NCBI GenBank assembly: GCA_018780035.1
Contig: JADMKE010000005.1
Coordinates: 193,619 to 257,618 of the forward strand
Reading direction: 5' to 3'
DNA: 64,000 nucleotides
Origin: Candidatus Sericytochromatia bacterium
GTDB taxonomy: Bacteria; Cyanobacteriota; Sericytochromatia; UBA7694
Shown here: positions 16,870 to 24,959 of the stretch, piece by piece
Layout of the letters: each line of letters starts with the position of its first letter
Numbering within the stretch: the stretch's first letter is position 1
The notes under the pieces: model-generated
What the model saw: only the letters and a program-made list of their open reading frames with translations
Databases searched by the model: none
Told to the model about the DNA's origin: nothing
Program-made: the position numbers and the translations under genes

Positions 16870-17700
16870 TTGAAAGTCAGGTTTTGGGGTGTTAGGGGCT
16901 CCATCCCCACCCCTTGGAAAGAAGCCATGGATGTAGGTGGAAATACCTCCTGCGTACAGGTAATTCCCTCCACTGATACACTGATTATTCTCGATGCGGG
17001 CACAGGAATCCGGCTCTTGGGCAATGAAATGGTGCGCAATAAACGGGCTCAAAATCTGACCGGGCACGTCTTTCTTTCACATACCCATTGGGACCATATC
17101 CAGGGTTTTCCCTTTTTCTCACCCGCTTTTATTGCCAACAATCACTTCAAGGTCTATGGGGCCAGCAAAGCCGAAGAGCGTCTTGAAGACGTGCTCAAAG
17201 GCCAAATGAACTACCAATACTTTCCGGTTCAACTGGATCAAATGGGTGCTCGGATTGACTTTATCGAGCTCCAAGAAGAGACCATTGAACTCGAACCAGG
17301 CCTGAGGATCAGTTCCTGTGCCTTTAACCATCCAGGGGGTGTTTACGGCTTTCGCATCGAACATGAGGGCCACAGCGTCGTCTATGCCACCGATATGGAG
17401 TACACCCTCGAAAGCCTCGACCCCCGTTTGGTCGAATTTGCCAAAGGTTGTGATCTCTTTATTTACGATTCACAGTACACCCCCGACGAATTGCAGAGTA
17501 AAACGGGCTGGGGGCACAGCACCCACACAGCGGCAGCCCAGATTGCCGCTATGGCAGGTGTCAAACGCCTGATGCTTTATCACCATGACCCGTTGCACTC
17601 AGATCAGATGCTGATCCAGATGGAAAGTGAAGCCCAAGCCATTTTCCCTGAGTCTCATCTGGCCCGCGAATCGCTTGAAATTGATCTCAGTACCCTGTAA
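16870..17700 (+). CDS. MBL-fold metallo-hydrolase
   Basis: A 276-residue metallo-beta-lactamase-fold protein of the group that begins 'MKVRFWGVRGSIPTP'. The metal motif 'SHTHWDHIQGFPFF' gives His 71, His 73, Asp 75 and His 76; 'FNHPGGVYGFRIE' and 'YATDMEY' supply later ligands; 'WGHSTHTAAAQIA' and 'LYHHDPLHSD' complete the site. Relatives include phosphodiesterase-like hydrolases and output domains of two-component proteins; the substrate is unknown. The start codon is TTG: the family N-terminus begins there, preceded by AGAGGTG, and the first ATG would cut off the first strand. A palindrome sits in its leader. Confidence 0.88.
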   Translation: MKVRFWGVRGSIPTPWKEAMDVGGNTSCVQVIPSTDTLIILDAGTGIRLLGNEMVRNKRAQNLTGHVFLSHTHWDHIQGFPFFSPAFIANNHFKVYGASKAEERLEDVLKGQMNYQYFPVQLDQMGARIDFIELQEETIELEPGLRISSCAFNHPGGVYGFRIEHEGHSVVYATDMEYTLESLDPRLVEFAKGCDLFIYDSQYTPDELQSKTGWGHSTHTAAAQIAAMAGVKRLMLYHHDPLHSDQMLIQMESEAQAIFPESHLARESLEIDLSTL

Positions 17701-17738
17701 TTTGCGCCCAAATCGTTTGGATAAAAGCATGATACGGC

Positions 17739-17767
17739 TTGATTCATGTACCAGATTTGGGTATGAT
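17739..17767 (+). promoter_or_regulatory. Sigma70-type promoter for the secreted protein gene
   Basis: TTGATT (17739-17744), a 17-base spacer and TATGAT (17762-17767) match the housekeeping consensus. The ribosome-binding site AAGGAG (17781-17786) and ATG (17799) follow at a short leader distance. Confidence 0.65.
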
Positions 17768-17798
17768 GATCCTGATTGTGAAGGAGTTTGAAATTAAC

Positions 17799-18680
17799 AT
17801 GAAAAAATCACAGCACCTCTTCTCGCTCTCCCTGACCCTGGCACTGGCCTTATCTTGGAGTGTCGCACCAGCCTCCTTTGCTCAACGCACAGTGAAAGGT
17901 GCGCTTTCGGGATCTTATATCAACGAAACAGTGAATGAATCTTCTTCAGAAGAAGAATCTGCGCCCAAAGAATCGCCCGAACAAGAGGCCGAGCGCAAAA
18001 AAATCGAGGCCAAATATCCACTCTCGATCACGGGTCAAACAAAAAACAACCAAGTCGCCCACAATGCATTTCTGACCGGCGTCCAGAATTATCATTTGGC
18101 AACGCATATTTTTGAGGCCGCCAATAAAATCAGAAGCACTTACGCCAAAGACACCTTTATCCTCAAAGTAGAACAACAGGGCCTGATCAAATCACGGATC
18201 CTGCCCCGTGATATCTTGCAATATGGTCCAGAGCACGCCCACGTGGCTTTGCGCATTCGCGCCCTGGAAGAAGCCCAAAAAGCGATCTCCGTTTCAATTG
18301 CCAATTTTAGCAAAGCGTCTTCGATGGCCCCCAAAAGCAAACCCATTCGGGAATGGCTGCGCATTTCCAAAGATACCCTCAAGGTCTTTAAATACCACAT
18401 TCGCTTTTACCAAATCTCCCTGCAAAACATCAAGCGAGGCTTGAGCGCCAATGATGTCAAAATTTTGGCCAGCCGTTGGAACAGTGGCATCCCCCCAAAA
18501 TTGGAACCCACAGACACCCTCTCCACACAGGTGCTATTGGGCCGTCTGGGAGAATTGCTCGAAAAACAACAAGAACTTGAAGCCAAACGCAAAGGCAGCG
18601 AGGGAAACCAAGAAAAAATCAGCCTGGACAGCCTCGAAAGCTCACTGCCCTCGATTGATTTTAAGGTCAAACAGTTTTAA
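17799..18680 (+). CDS. Secreted helical protein of unknown function
   Basis: A 293-residue protein I do not recognise. A clear signal peptide (about 1-28, cleavage after 'SFA') is followed by an acidic low-complexity segment ('NESSSEEESAPKESPEQE') and a long, mostly helical region with many Lys/Ala/Leu residues ('HVALRIRALEEAQKAISVS', 'LGELLEKQQELEAKRK'). No catalytic motif. The start at 17799 has an AAGGAG site; the open frame upstream includes promoter sequence. Its tail nearly touches that of the convergent transglycosylase gene. A periplasmic structural or chaperone-like role is possible but unsupported. Confidence 0.75.
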   Translation: MKKSQHLFSLSLTLALALSWSVAPASFAQRTVKGALSGSYINETVNESSSEEESAPKESPEQEAERKKIEAKYPLSITGQTKNNQVAHNAFLTGVQNYHLATHIFEAANKIRSTYAKDTFILKVEQQGLIKSRILPRDILQYGPEHAHVALRIRALEEAQKAISVSIANFSKASSMAPKSKPIREWLRISKDTLKVFKYHIRFYQISLQNIKRGLSANDVKILASRWNSGIPPKLEPTDTLSTQVLLGRLGELLEKQQELEAKRKGSEGNQEKISLDSLESSLPSIDFKVKQF

Positions 18681-18683
18681 GCG

Positions 18684-20585
18684 CTAAGCCCCATAGAGCC
18701 AGGCATAAGCCCAGGCATGGCTAAAGACCTGTTTCACATAGCGGCGGGTTTCCTCATAGGGAATCCGTTCAATGAACAATTCTTCGTCCAAGCTGCTTGA
18801 AATTTTACCAAATTGCTGCCGCCAACGCTCCACAGCCCCAGGCCCGGCATTATAAGAGGCAATCGTGGGAATTAACTCACCTTGCCAACGGTTGAGCTGT
18901 TCGCGCAAATAAAAGGCCCCCAACTGAATATTGATCTCAGGCCGGGTCAGTTGGCTCTGCTGAAAATTCTTCAACCCCGCTTTGGCCGCCACTTCTCGTG
19001 CGGTATAAGGCATGAGTTGCATCAGACCTGTCGCTCCTGCTGAAGAGCGGATATCCGCTTTATACATACTCTCTTGCCAGGTCAAACCCGTGACCAATGT
19101 CAGAGGCAATTGATACTGAGCTGCATACCTTTTCATGGGAGTTTGATAATGCAGTGGGTACATCAGACGCAACATCTCAGGATCGCGACTGGGAATCCGC
19201 CAAAGGGTACGAATCGAGCGAAAATAATCGCCCCGTTTGAGAAACCCATAAGAATGCAAGAGTGCCTGCTGCTCTGAACTCAGCTCAAGCCAAGGCGCGA
19301 TCGTCTCCAAAATTCGGGGATCGGAACGTTCAGCCACCATGCGCAAAAGTGGCTCTTTGGCAAAAATAGCCAAATCAGGGACCTGATAATTTAAATCTGA
19401 AGCCAAACGTTGAAAGCAAGCATCCCCCTTCAAACGACAGGCGGCCAAGTGGGTATAATACAGATTGATCGGCCCTTGGGTCAGGCTCTGGTAAAGTGTT
19501 TGGACCTCAGCAGCATGGTTACCCTGAGCGGTAAGGGCCCGAGCCAGCCAATAGCGCGCCATAGGCGCTTCCTCTGAAGTCGGGTGGTATTGGAGCAAAC
19601 GCCGGGTCAAGGCAATCACGGGGGCAGGCTGAAAAGTGGGAAAAGCGTAGCGCAATAGCGTGCCAAGGGCTTCAGGGCTGCGCGCATGCTCAGGGTACTG
19701 AGCACTCAGACGATTGAAATAGCCCGCAGCCTCTGCGCCATTATCTCTGCGCCGAGCGGCTTGGCCTTCCTGCCAGAGCACCTCAGGATAATAGACCCGA
19801 TCAGTATTGGGAATCTGGCTCCACCACTGGCGGGCAGAGCTCAATTGCCCCAAACTGGCTTGAGCAATCCCGGCCTGCAGCAATAAGTCTTGGCGCTGGT
19901 GACGATTTCCAGATTGCTTGAGCAGGGCCTGCCAAAGCGGATAGGCCTGGGCAAATTTGTCTTCGGCCATCAGAGCCATGGCCTTTTCAAATTGGGCCTC
20001 GGGGGTCTTATTGGCTTTTAATACAGACGGGATCAGCCAAGGGTATTTTTGCTCTTTGAGCCATCGGGCCAAAACCAATTGCTCCCCAGCACTTAAAGAC
20101 TGTGTGCAGTGCAAACGCTTCTGCAAAAGTGCCGAATCTGAGATCACAGGCACTACAGGCGATTGGGGCAGAAGCCGAACCAGCACTTCCCAGTCGCGGC
20201 TGCAAAATTGAATCGGGGTTTGCACAACCCGCCAAGCATAATAAGCAGTACTCAGCGCTTTTTGGCCGCGCAAATAATTACGGGGGTCATCCTGACTGGT
20301 GCGAATGCCCGCGAGCAAATGCAGCCAATAGGGCTTGAGTACACTGTCGGGGTTTTCTCGCAATAAATTAAAAAGCGCAGTTTCAGCTTTGGCTGATTTC
20401 GGCCCTTTAAGCTCTTTTTCAAGCCTCAGGGTCTGTTCTAATTGCGAGCTGGCGTTGCTGTGATTTTGTTGCACGTTCTGGGACCTGCTCTGCGATGCAC
20501 TTTGTGACGCGCTTTGGGCCACCCCTGCGGCCAAAAACAGGCTCAGGATCTGTGCCAGCACCCCAGTTAAAACCCGCTTTTTCAT
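18684..20585 (-). CDS. Soluble-type lytic transglycosylase (Slt70-like)
   Basis: A 633-residue exported lytic transglycosylase. A signal peptide (about 1-25) is followed by a long alpha-superhelical, TPR-like U-domain and a C-terminal SLT catalytic domain. The catalytic Glu is residue 505 in 'GLTWQESMYKADIRSSAGA', with 'GLMQLMPYTAREVA' and 'IASYNAGPGAVERW' after it. Such enzymes cleave the MurNAc-GlcNAc bond to give 1,6-anhydro products in the periplasm. Its ATG overlaps the stop of the DUF1460 gene by four bases (ATGA), so the two are translationally coupled. Length and order match Slt70 of proteobacteria. Confidence 0.93.
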   Translation of the reverse strand: MKKRVLTGVLAQILSLFLAAGVAQSASQSASQSRSQNVQQNHSNASSQLEQTLRLEKELKGPKSAKAETALFNLLRENPDSVLKPYWLHLLAGIRTSQDDPRNYLRGQKALSTAYYAWRVVQTPIQFCSRDWEVLVRLLPQSPVVPVISDSALLQKRLHCTQSLSAGEQLVLARWLKEQKYPWLIPSVLKANKTPEAQFEKAMALMAEDKFAQAYPLWQALLKQSGNRHQRQDLLLQAGIAQASLGQLSSARQWWSQIPNTDRVYYPEVLWQEGQAARRRDNGAEAAGYFNRLSAQYPEHARSPEALGTLLRYAFPTFQPAPVIALTRRLLQYHPTSEEAPMARYWLARALTAQGNHAAEVQTLYQSLTQGPINLYYTHLAACRLKGDACFQRLASDLNYQVPDLAIFAKEPLLRMVAERSDPRILETIAPWLELSSEQQALLHSYGFLKRGDYFRSIRTLWRIPSRDPEMLRLMYPLHYQTPMKRYAAQYQLPLTLVTGLTWQESMYKADIRSSAGATGLMQLMPYTAREVAAKAGLKNFQQSQLTRPEINIQLGAFYLREQLNRWQGELIPTIASYNAGPGAVERWRQQFGKISSSLDEELFIERIPYEETRRYVKQVFSHAWAYAWLYGA

Positions 20586-21475
20586 GGTTTGGGCTGGGTG
20601 TGGGGCCGAGCAAAACTCATACCAATCAAGCGCTTGCTTTTTTTCAAAGAGGCGATTAAATCCTCAAAAGGGGTATCTACCACCTGGAGAGGCGAAAGCG
20701 AGGTCGCATTGCGCAGAACAAGTTTATCCCCTTTTTTGATCACCAAGCCGGTATGGGCAGCAAAGATGCCGGGCAAATCCTGAATCAAGACGCCGACATC
20801 ACCACTGTGTAATTGCGGCAAAGCCTGGGCCAATTTGTCTTCGGGGATATAACTGATCGTCAGGGTGCGGTCGGGCTGACGAACCTGAATACCTTGAAAG
20901 CCCTGGTTGGCAAAGAAGGTCTTATGGCTAATTGTGCGCGTGAGGGGGGTGGCCCCGGGCAAACGAGCGGAAATATCTGTCAGCAACCAGGCATTGTGGG
21001 GAATCCAATCCGCCATAAAATAGTGATTGCGGCACTCCATCTTGATTTCGCCTTTGTCATAGCGAATTTTTTGCAGGGTTTGCACAGCTTGTTTGTACGT
21101 CGGGCTGAGCGCCAAAGCCAAAGTCTGCTCACAAAAGGTCACACAATCGACCTGTTTTAAATTGATCAGGGGCTTTTTATCATAAGGAGCAGAGGGGCCT
21201 TCTCCCAAAGGTCCTCCCACATAAGGGGTGCCCAAAGCCCGCTCAGAAACAGCTTCGATCCGCTGCACAAAAGATTTGCCTTTGAGGCTTTTTAACCAAA
21301 CATCTATTTCCACTTCACTCATCTGGGCCAACGATTTAAGACTGGGCTTGGCAACAGATTTGGCCTGGGCCTCAAACGGAACGGGCCCCCTTGCCACTAA
21401 ACCAACAGGAGCAGCCAAAAACAAGAATCCCAAACAGGCTTGATAAAAGGGTTTCACTTGATAAAAGGGCTTCAT
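20582..21475 (-). CDS. DUF1460 (N-acetylmuramoyl-L-alanine amidase-like) protein
   Basis: A 297-residue exported protein of the DUF1460 family, which has an NlpC/P60-like papain fold and is thought to act on peptidoglycan. The proposed nucleophile Cys sits in 'QVDCVTFCEQTLALAL' (about residue 115), preceded by 'ERALGTPYVGGPLGEG', and the later 'YFMADWIPHNAWLLTDIS' block and a His in 'GIFAAHTGLVI' are family features. An N-terminal hydrophobic signal (about 8-30) includes an odd short duplication, 'KPFYQVKPFYQ'. It is coupled by ATGA overlaps on both sides, to the LPP20-like gene upstream and the transglycosylase downstream, which implies a joint wall-remodelling role. Confidence 0.85.
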   Translation of the reverse strand: MKPFYQVKPFYQACLGFLFLAAPVGLVARGPVPFEAQAKSVAKPSLKSLAQMSEVEIDVWLKSLKGKSFVQRIEAVSERALGTPYVGGPLGEGPSAPYDKKPLINLKQVDCVTFCEQTLALALSPTYKQAVQTLQKIRYDKGEIKMECRNHYFMADWIPHNAWLLTDISARLPGATPLTRTISHKTFFANQGFQGIQVRQPDRTLTISYIPEDKLAQALPQLHSGDVGVLIQDLPGIFAAHTGLVIKKGDKLVLRNATSLSPLQVVDTPFEDLIASLKKSKRLIGMSFARPHTQPKP

Positions 21476-22422
21476 ATCACCAGAATCACTTTCAGACCTT
21501 CGAGAAAATGCCCCTGTTGATTGGCTTCAAGCACTTTTTTGGCTGCGCTGTCATCGAGCAAAATATCGGTATTGGTGGGTTTGCCCTGGGCCGCTTTGGC
21601 TTCGATCACAAGCGGATTGGCACCGAGGCGCTGATTGTCGGACTTGGCTTCATCGAGATCTTCGACATAGTGTACTGGCCCCTGCTGCACGATTAAATTG
21701 GGATCCATGCCAATCGCATTGCTGGGATGAATACGCTTGGCTGCTCCAATAATAAAAGGCCCCATCGCAGGTTCTGCCCCCAGGCCCGTGGCATCGATAA
21801 TCAGCCCCGTATACGTCTTGCCCTGAGCCTGTTGCCAGCGCTGTCCGCGCTGCAGTGGCGGTTTTTCGACTTGGCCTTCTGCTCTTAAAATCGGGCCAAT
21901 AAAAGCCAAGCGACCATCGATCATGCTGTAAGGTTTGTTGAGTTCTTGCTGCAAGGTCTTGCCAAAATCCAAACCTTGGGCCAAGCCATCAGTCCCAAAG
22001 ACAGGCATTTCCACATCCATTTCAACCGAGCCATCGGAAAGATAGCGCACTGGCCCCACGGGACGGGCCCCTTTGATCACGGCCTGAACCTGAATCCGGA
22101 TCACATCACTTTCGGTGACAAAATTCTTCACTGTGGTCTCAGCAAAAACCTGAACACCATTGACCGCCTCTGCCAATTGACGGTAGGCGTCCGTCTGTGC
22201 CGCCCGTTTGGCCATCAGGCGTTTTTGGGCCGCACTGCCTTTGCTCGGTGGCGCCCCAGAACCTGTCACGCGGATCATCGACGAACTCCAATTAATGGTG
22301 CCCGATCCCAAGGGCCGGGTCAGGCCTTGCTGGGCACTGCGGGCTGAATGGGTCCAAGAGAAACAGACCACCGGCATCATTGCGGCAAGTGCAAACAGTT
22401 TGAAAGAGAGCTTTTTATACAT
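21472..22422 (-). CDS. LPP20-like exported protein
   Basis: A 316-residue exported protein. After a signal peptide (about 1-30) comes 'INWSSSMIRVTGSGAPPS' and 'AKRAAQTDAYRQLAEAVNGV', the wording of the LPP20/FlgP-like family, then 'TTVKNFVTESDVIRIQVQAV' and 'YLSDGSVEMDVEMPVFG'. The C-terminal half ('GLIIDATGLGAEPAMGP') is shared with the paralogue at 24956-25822. Family members are envelope proteins, some linked to flagellar or adhesin structures; function here is unknown. There is a signal peptide but no good lipobox. It heads the ATGA-coupled operon, with AGGAGTG as ribosome-binding site. Confidence 0.8.
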   Translation of the reverse strand: MYKKLSFKLFALAAMMPVVCFSWTHSARSAQQGLTRPLGSGTINWSSSMIRVTGSGAPPSKGSAAQKRLMAKRAAQTDAYRQLAEAVNGVQVFAETTVKNFVTESDVIRIQVQAVIKGARPVGPVRYLSDGSVEMDVEMPVFGTDGLAQGLDFGKTLQQELNKPYSMIDGRLAFIGPILRAEGQVEKPPLQRGQRWQQAQGKTYTGLIIDATGLGAEPAMGPFIIGAAKRIHPSNAIGMDPNLIVQQGPVHYVEDLDEAKSDNQRLGANPLVIEAKAAQGKPTNTDILLDDSAAKKVLEANQQGHFLEGLKVILVI

Positions 22423-22495
22423 CGTGGCGCACTCCTGAGCAAAAGAAATAAATATTTATACCTACAGAGGTGGTGATTTTCACGATTTTGTTCCT

Positions 22496-22783
22496 TCAGC
22501 GAAAACCTTTGCGGGAATTGGTGGTAATCCGAATCGATTGAATGTCTTCCCAGAGATAATATTCTTCTTCCTGGGCAGACGAGCGGTAAATAATAAAATC
22601 GTCGGTAATTTGAAATTCATGCTCCAGGCAAATTGACTGAATCGAGTTAATATCCGTGGTCGCCGGAGGAAAGTAAAGATAGACCCGGATATCTGGCGGG
22701 GTATGAATTTGTTTGCCCTGCAACCAACCTTTTTGTGTAAACAGCCGTTGCCAGGCCTGGGCACGGCTTTGAGCCTCAGCCAT
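22496..22783 (-). CDS. Small protein of unknown function
   Basis: A 95-residue cytosolic-looking protein I do not recognise. It begins 'MAEAQSRAQAWQRLFTQKG' and continues with alternating hydrophobic strands ('DIRVYLYFPPATTD', 'FQITDDFIIYRSS') and 'EEEYYLWEDIQSIRIT', which suggests a small PH-like or beta-sandwich fold. The ATG at 22783 has an AAGGA site; the upstream open frame is hydrophobic but lacks support. It lies 73 bases upstream of the LPP20-like gene on the same strand, so it may share its transcript. Confidence 0.65.
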   Translation of the reverse strand: MAEAQSRAQAWQRLFTQKGWLQGKQIHTPPDIRVYLYFPPATTDINSIQSICLEHEFQITDDFIIYRSSAQEEEYYLWEDIQSIRITTNSRKGFR

Positions 22784-22912
22784 GTGAAAGGTCCTTATGA
22801 AAGTGATGATTAAGTATACCGTGATATCTGCCCTTGATACAGTTTTGAATATGGTGAATAATACACTTAGAATCTTAGCCAAAATCTTAGCCAAATTTGA
22901 GGGAACTCAGCC

Positions 22913-23164
22913 ATGAATAAAACAGTCGGCAGTATCCTATTTTGGGTGGTTGTGCTGGGGGCGCTGGCCTATGGCGCTTACGCCTTTTATTTCAGCACGC
23001 CGAATCCTGAAGACAAAACCCCTTTGCCCCAAAAAGTGCAAAGTGAGCGTAAAAAACATGACGAACCGCCTCTCAAAGGGTTCGAAAAAGACATGGAAAA
23101 ACGGGTTGAAAATGCCAAATCCGGGGGCGTAGATTTAACCAAACCCAAATCGGACAAACCCTGA
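22913..23164 (+). CDS. Small single-pass membrane protein
   Basis: An 83-residue protein with one membrane segment at about 5-27 ('VGSILFWVVVLGALAYGAYA') and a charged, Lys/Pro-rich tail, predicted to face one side of the inner membrane. No family is recognised. AGGGAA precedes the ATG. The next gene starts 3 bases after its stop, so it heads a three-gene unit with the tocopherol-cyclase-like and fatty-acid-hydroxylase-like genes. Divergent from the small gene at 22496. Confidence 0.7.
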   Translation: MNKTVGSILFWVVVLGALAYGAYAFYFSTPNPEDKTPLPQKVQSERKKHDEPPLKGFEKDMEKRVENAKSGGVDLTKPKSDKP

Positions 23165-23167
23165 TCA

Positions 23168-24181
23168 TTGACTGAATTTTCAGGTCTAGACACAGCCAAT
23201 CGTCCCTTTTTCTTTCAGGCAAACAGGCCTTTTCACGAGGCCTGGTATTACCTGATTGATTTACCCGAACACGATGCCGCTCTCTGGTGCCGCCACACCC
23301 TTGTGCGTCCCCCCAAAGAACAAGCTTACGCAGAATTGTGGGGTCTGTGGTTTGAGTCCTCTCAGCCGACACAGACATTTCGTGAGGTCTTTCCCCTCGA
23401 TTCGGTGCGCAATTCGGACAAATTTTTCTTTGTGCAAACGGGCAAATCCTGGTTGCGTTCCCAAGGGGCCTTGGGTTATTTAAGCCAAGCAGGTCAAAGT
23501 CTGCACTGGGATCTCGATTTTGAAAGCGGTCCGCCGCCTCATTTTCCCAATTTGCCCAAATATCTGCCCAAACATCTGCAAGGGGGAAGATTTTGCACGC
23601 CGATGCCTCACATGCTCTGCTCTGGAAAAATTGTCATCAATGGCAAACACCACGCCCTGGATCAGGAGCCCGGTATGTTGGGCCATATCTGGGGAAGTTC
23701 TCAGCCCCACAGCTGGGTCTGGGTCCATTGTAATACCTTTCTCGAAGATGCTGAGACCCGTCTGGAAGGGGTCTCGGCCATTCTGGCCCTCGGTCCGCTC
23801 AAATGGCCAGCACAGACCTTTTCGCTCTGTTACCGTGGCCAAAACTTTGAATGGGCCCCCTTGAAAGCCAAACCCAAATGGCAATTTATAAAAGGGGTGC
23901 AATTGGGAGAATGCCAATTCAAGGGCGAGAGCGGTGAGTGGCGTTTTGAAGCAAAATTTGCAGTGGCAAGTCAGCAATTGGCTCAAAACAACTGGGCCAG
24001 TTTGGATGGGCAGGCCAAAACCTGGCTCTGCAGCAAACGGGGAAATGCCCAACTTTCGGTCTATCACAAACAGGGGGGGGGCTGGAATTTGGTAGAGGTC
24101 TTACATGCACATGAAACCTGTTCACTGGAATGGGTACTCCCTTACAAAGAAAAGCAGTCGAGCAGACAAGATGGAAATTGA
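23168..24181 (+). CDS. Tocopherol cyclase-like protein, tentative
   Basis: A 337-residue protein with a TTG start 3 bases after the preceding stop. The central segment 'GHIWGSSQPHSWVWVHCNTF' closely follows the motif of tocopherol cyclases, where a Trp-Gly-x-x-x-Pro-x-x-Trp-x-Trp-x-x-Cys-Asn block is typical, and the many Trp/Phe residues and beta-rich pattern fit the lipocalin-like double barrel of that superfamily (also CrtC/AttH). Whether it cyclises a quinol is unproven; bacterial relatives outside phototrophs are uncharacterised. It overlaps the downstream hydroxylase gene by 11 bases, so both may work on one lipid. Confidence 0.5.
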   Translation: MTEFSGLDTANRPFFFQANRPFHEAWYYLIDLPEHDAALWCRHTLVRPPKEQAYAELWGLWFESSQPTQTFREVFPLDSVRNSDKFFFVQTGKSWLRSQGALGYLSQAGQSLHWDLDFESGPPPHFPNLPKYLPKHLQGGRFCTPMPHMLCSGKIVINGKHHALDQEPGMLGHIWGSSQPHSWVWVHCNTFLEDAETRLEGVSAILALGPLKWPAQTFSLCYRGQNFEWAPLKAKPKWQFIKGVQLGECQFKGESGEWRFEAKFAVASQQLAQNNWASLDGQAKTWLCSKRGNAQLSVYHKQGGGWNLVEVLHAHETCSLEWVLPYKEKQSSRQDGN

Positions 24182-24959
24182 AACGGTTTTGCGTCTGGGC
24201 AGTTTTGGCTTGGTCTTTGCCCTGATCAGCCTGATAGAGGCACTCAAACCCCTCAAAAAAGGTTTTTTGGCGGCCCCCCGCTGGTGGAACAATCTCGGGT
24301 TAACCCTGCTAAACAGTCTTGTACTGCGCTTTAGCTTGGGCGCTCTGGCCTACCAAAGCGCCGTCTGGACTCAAAGCCAAGGCTGGGGGCTCTTGAATCA
24401 GGTCAATTGGCCTGTAACTTTCGAACTGCTGCTGGCTCTGCTGGCTTTTGATCTCTTGATTTACTTTCAGCATGTGCTCTTTCACGCCTTGCCGCTGTTT
24501 TGGCGTCTACATCGGGTGCATCATGCCGACCCGGGCTTTGATGCCAGCACAGGTCTGCGCTTTCACCCACTTGAAATTCTGCTTTCACTTGTCTACAAAG
24601 CCTTTTGCGTGCTGGCACTGGGCCCTTCACCGGGTGCGGTACTGGCTTTTGAAATTTTGCTCAACGCCAGTTCAATTTTTAATCATGGCAATTTTCGCCT
24701 GCCTCGCATGCTGGAAAAAACGCTGCGATTGGCTATTATTACCCCCGATTTACACCGGATTCACCATTCGCAAATCCCCGCTGAGACCAACAGCAATTAT
24801 GGCTTTTGTCTCTCACTCTGGGATCATCTGGGCGGGACTTACACAGCCCAAGCCCAAAAGCCCCAAAATGAAATCACGTTTGGCTTGTCTCAGCACTCAG
24901 GCCCAGAACAAGATCAGCTCCCGGCGATGCTGCTTTTGCCATTTAAAAAGGGCAATTAA
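24171..24959 (+). CDS. Sterol desaturase / fatty acid hydroxylase superfamily protein
   Basis: A 262-residue integral membrane di-iron enzyme of the sterol desaturase superfamily. Four or so membrane helices surround the histidine motifs 'HVLFH' (H-x3-H), 'LHRVHH' (H-x2-H-H) and 'LHRIHH' (H-x2-H-H); 'NHGNFRLP' adds another conserved His. These ligate two irons for O2-dependent C-H hydroxylation or desaturation. The substrate is unknown. The ATG at 24171 gives the expected N-terminus and lies inside the end of the upstream gene; the Met at 24105 would overlap it by 77 bases. Its stop shares TTAA with the convergent LPP20-like gene. Confidence 0.87.
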   Translation: MEIETVLRLGSFGLVFALISLIEALKPLKKGFLAAPRWWNNLGLTLLNSLVLRFSLGALAYQSAVWTQSQGWGLLNQVNWPVTFELLLALLAFDLLIYFQHVLFHALPLFWRLHRVHHADPGFDASTGLRFHPLEILLSLVYKAFCVLALGPSPGAVLAFEILLNASSIFNHGNFRLPRMLEKTLRLAIITPDLHRIHHSQIPAETNSNYGFCLSLWDHLGGTYTAQAQKPQNEITFGLSQHSGPEQDQLPAMLLLPFKKGN

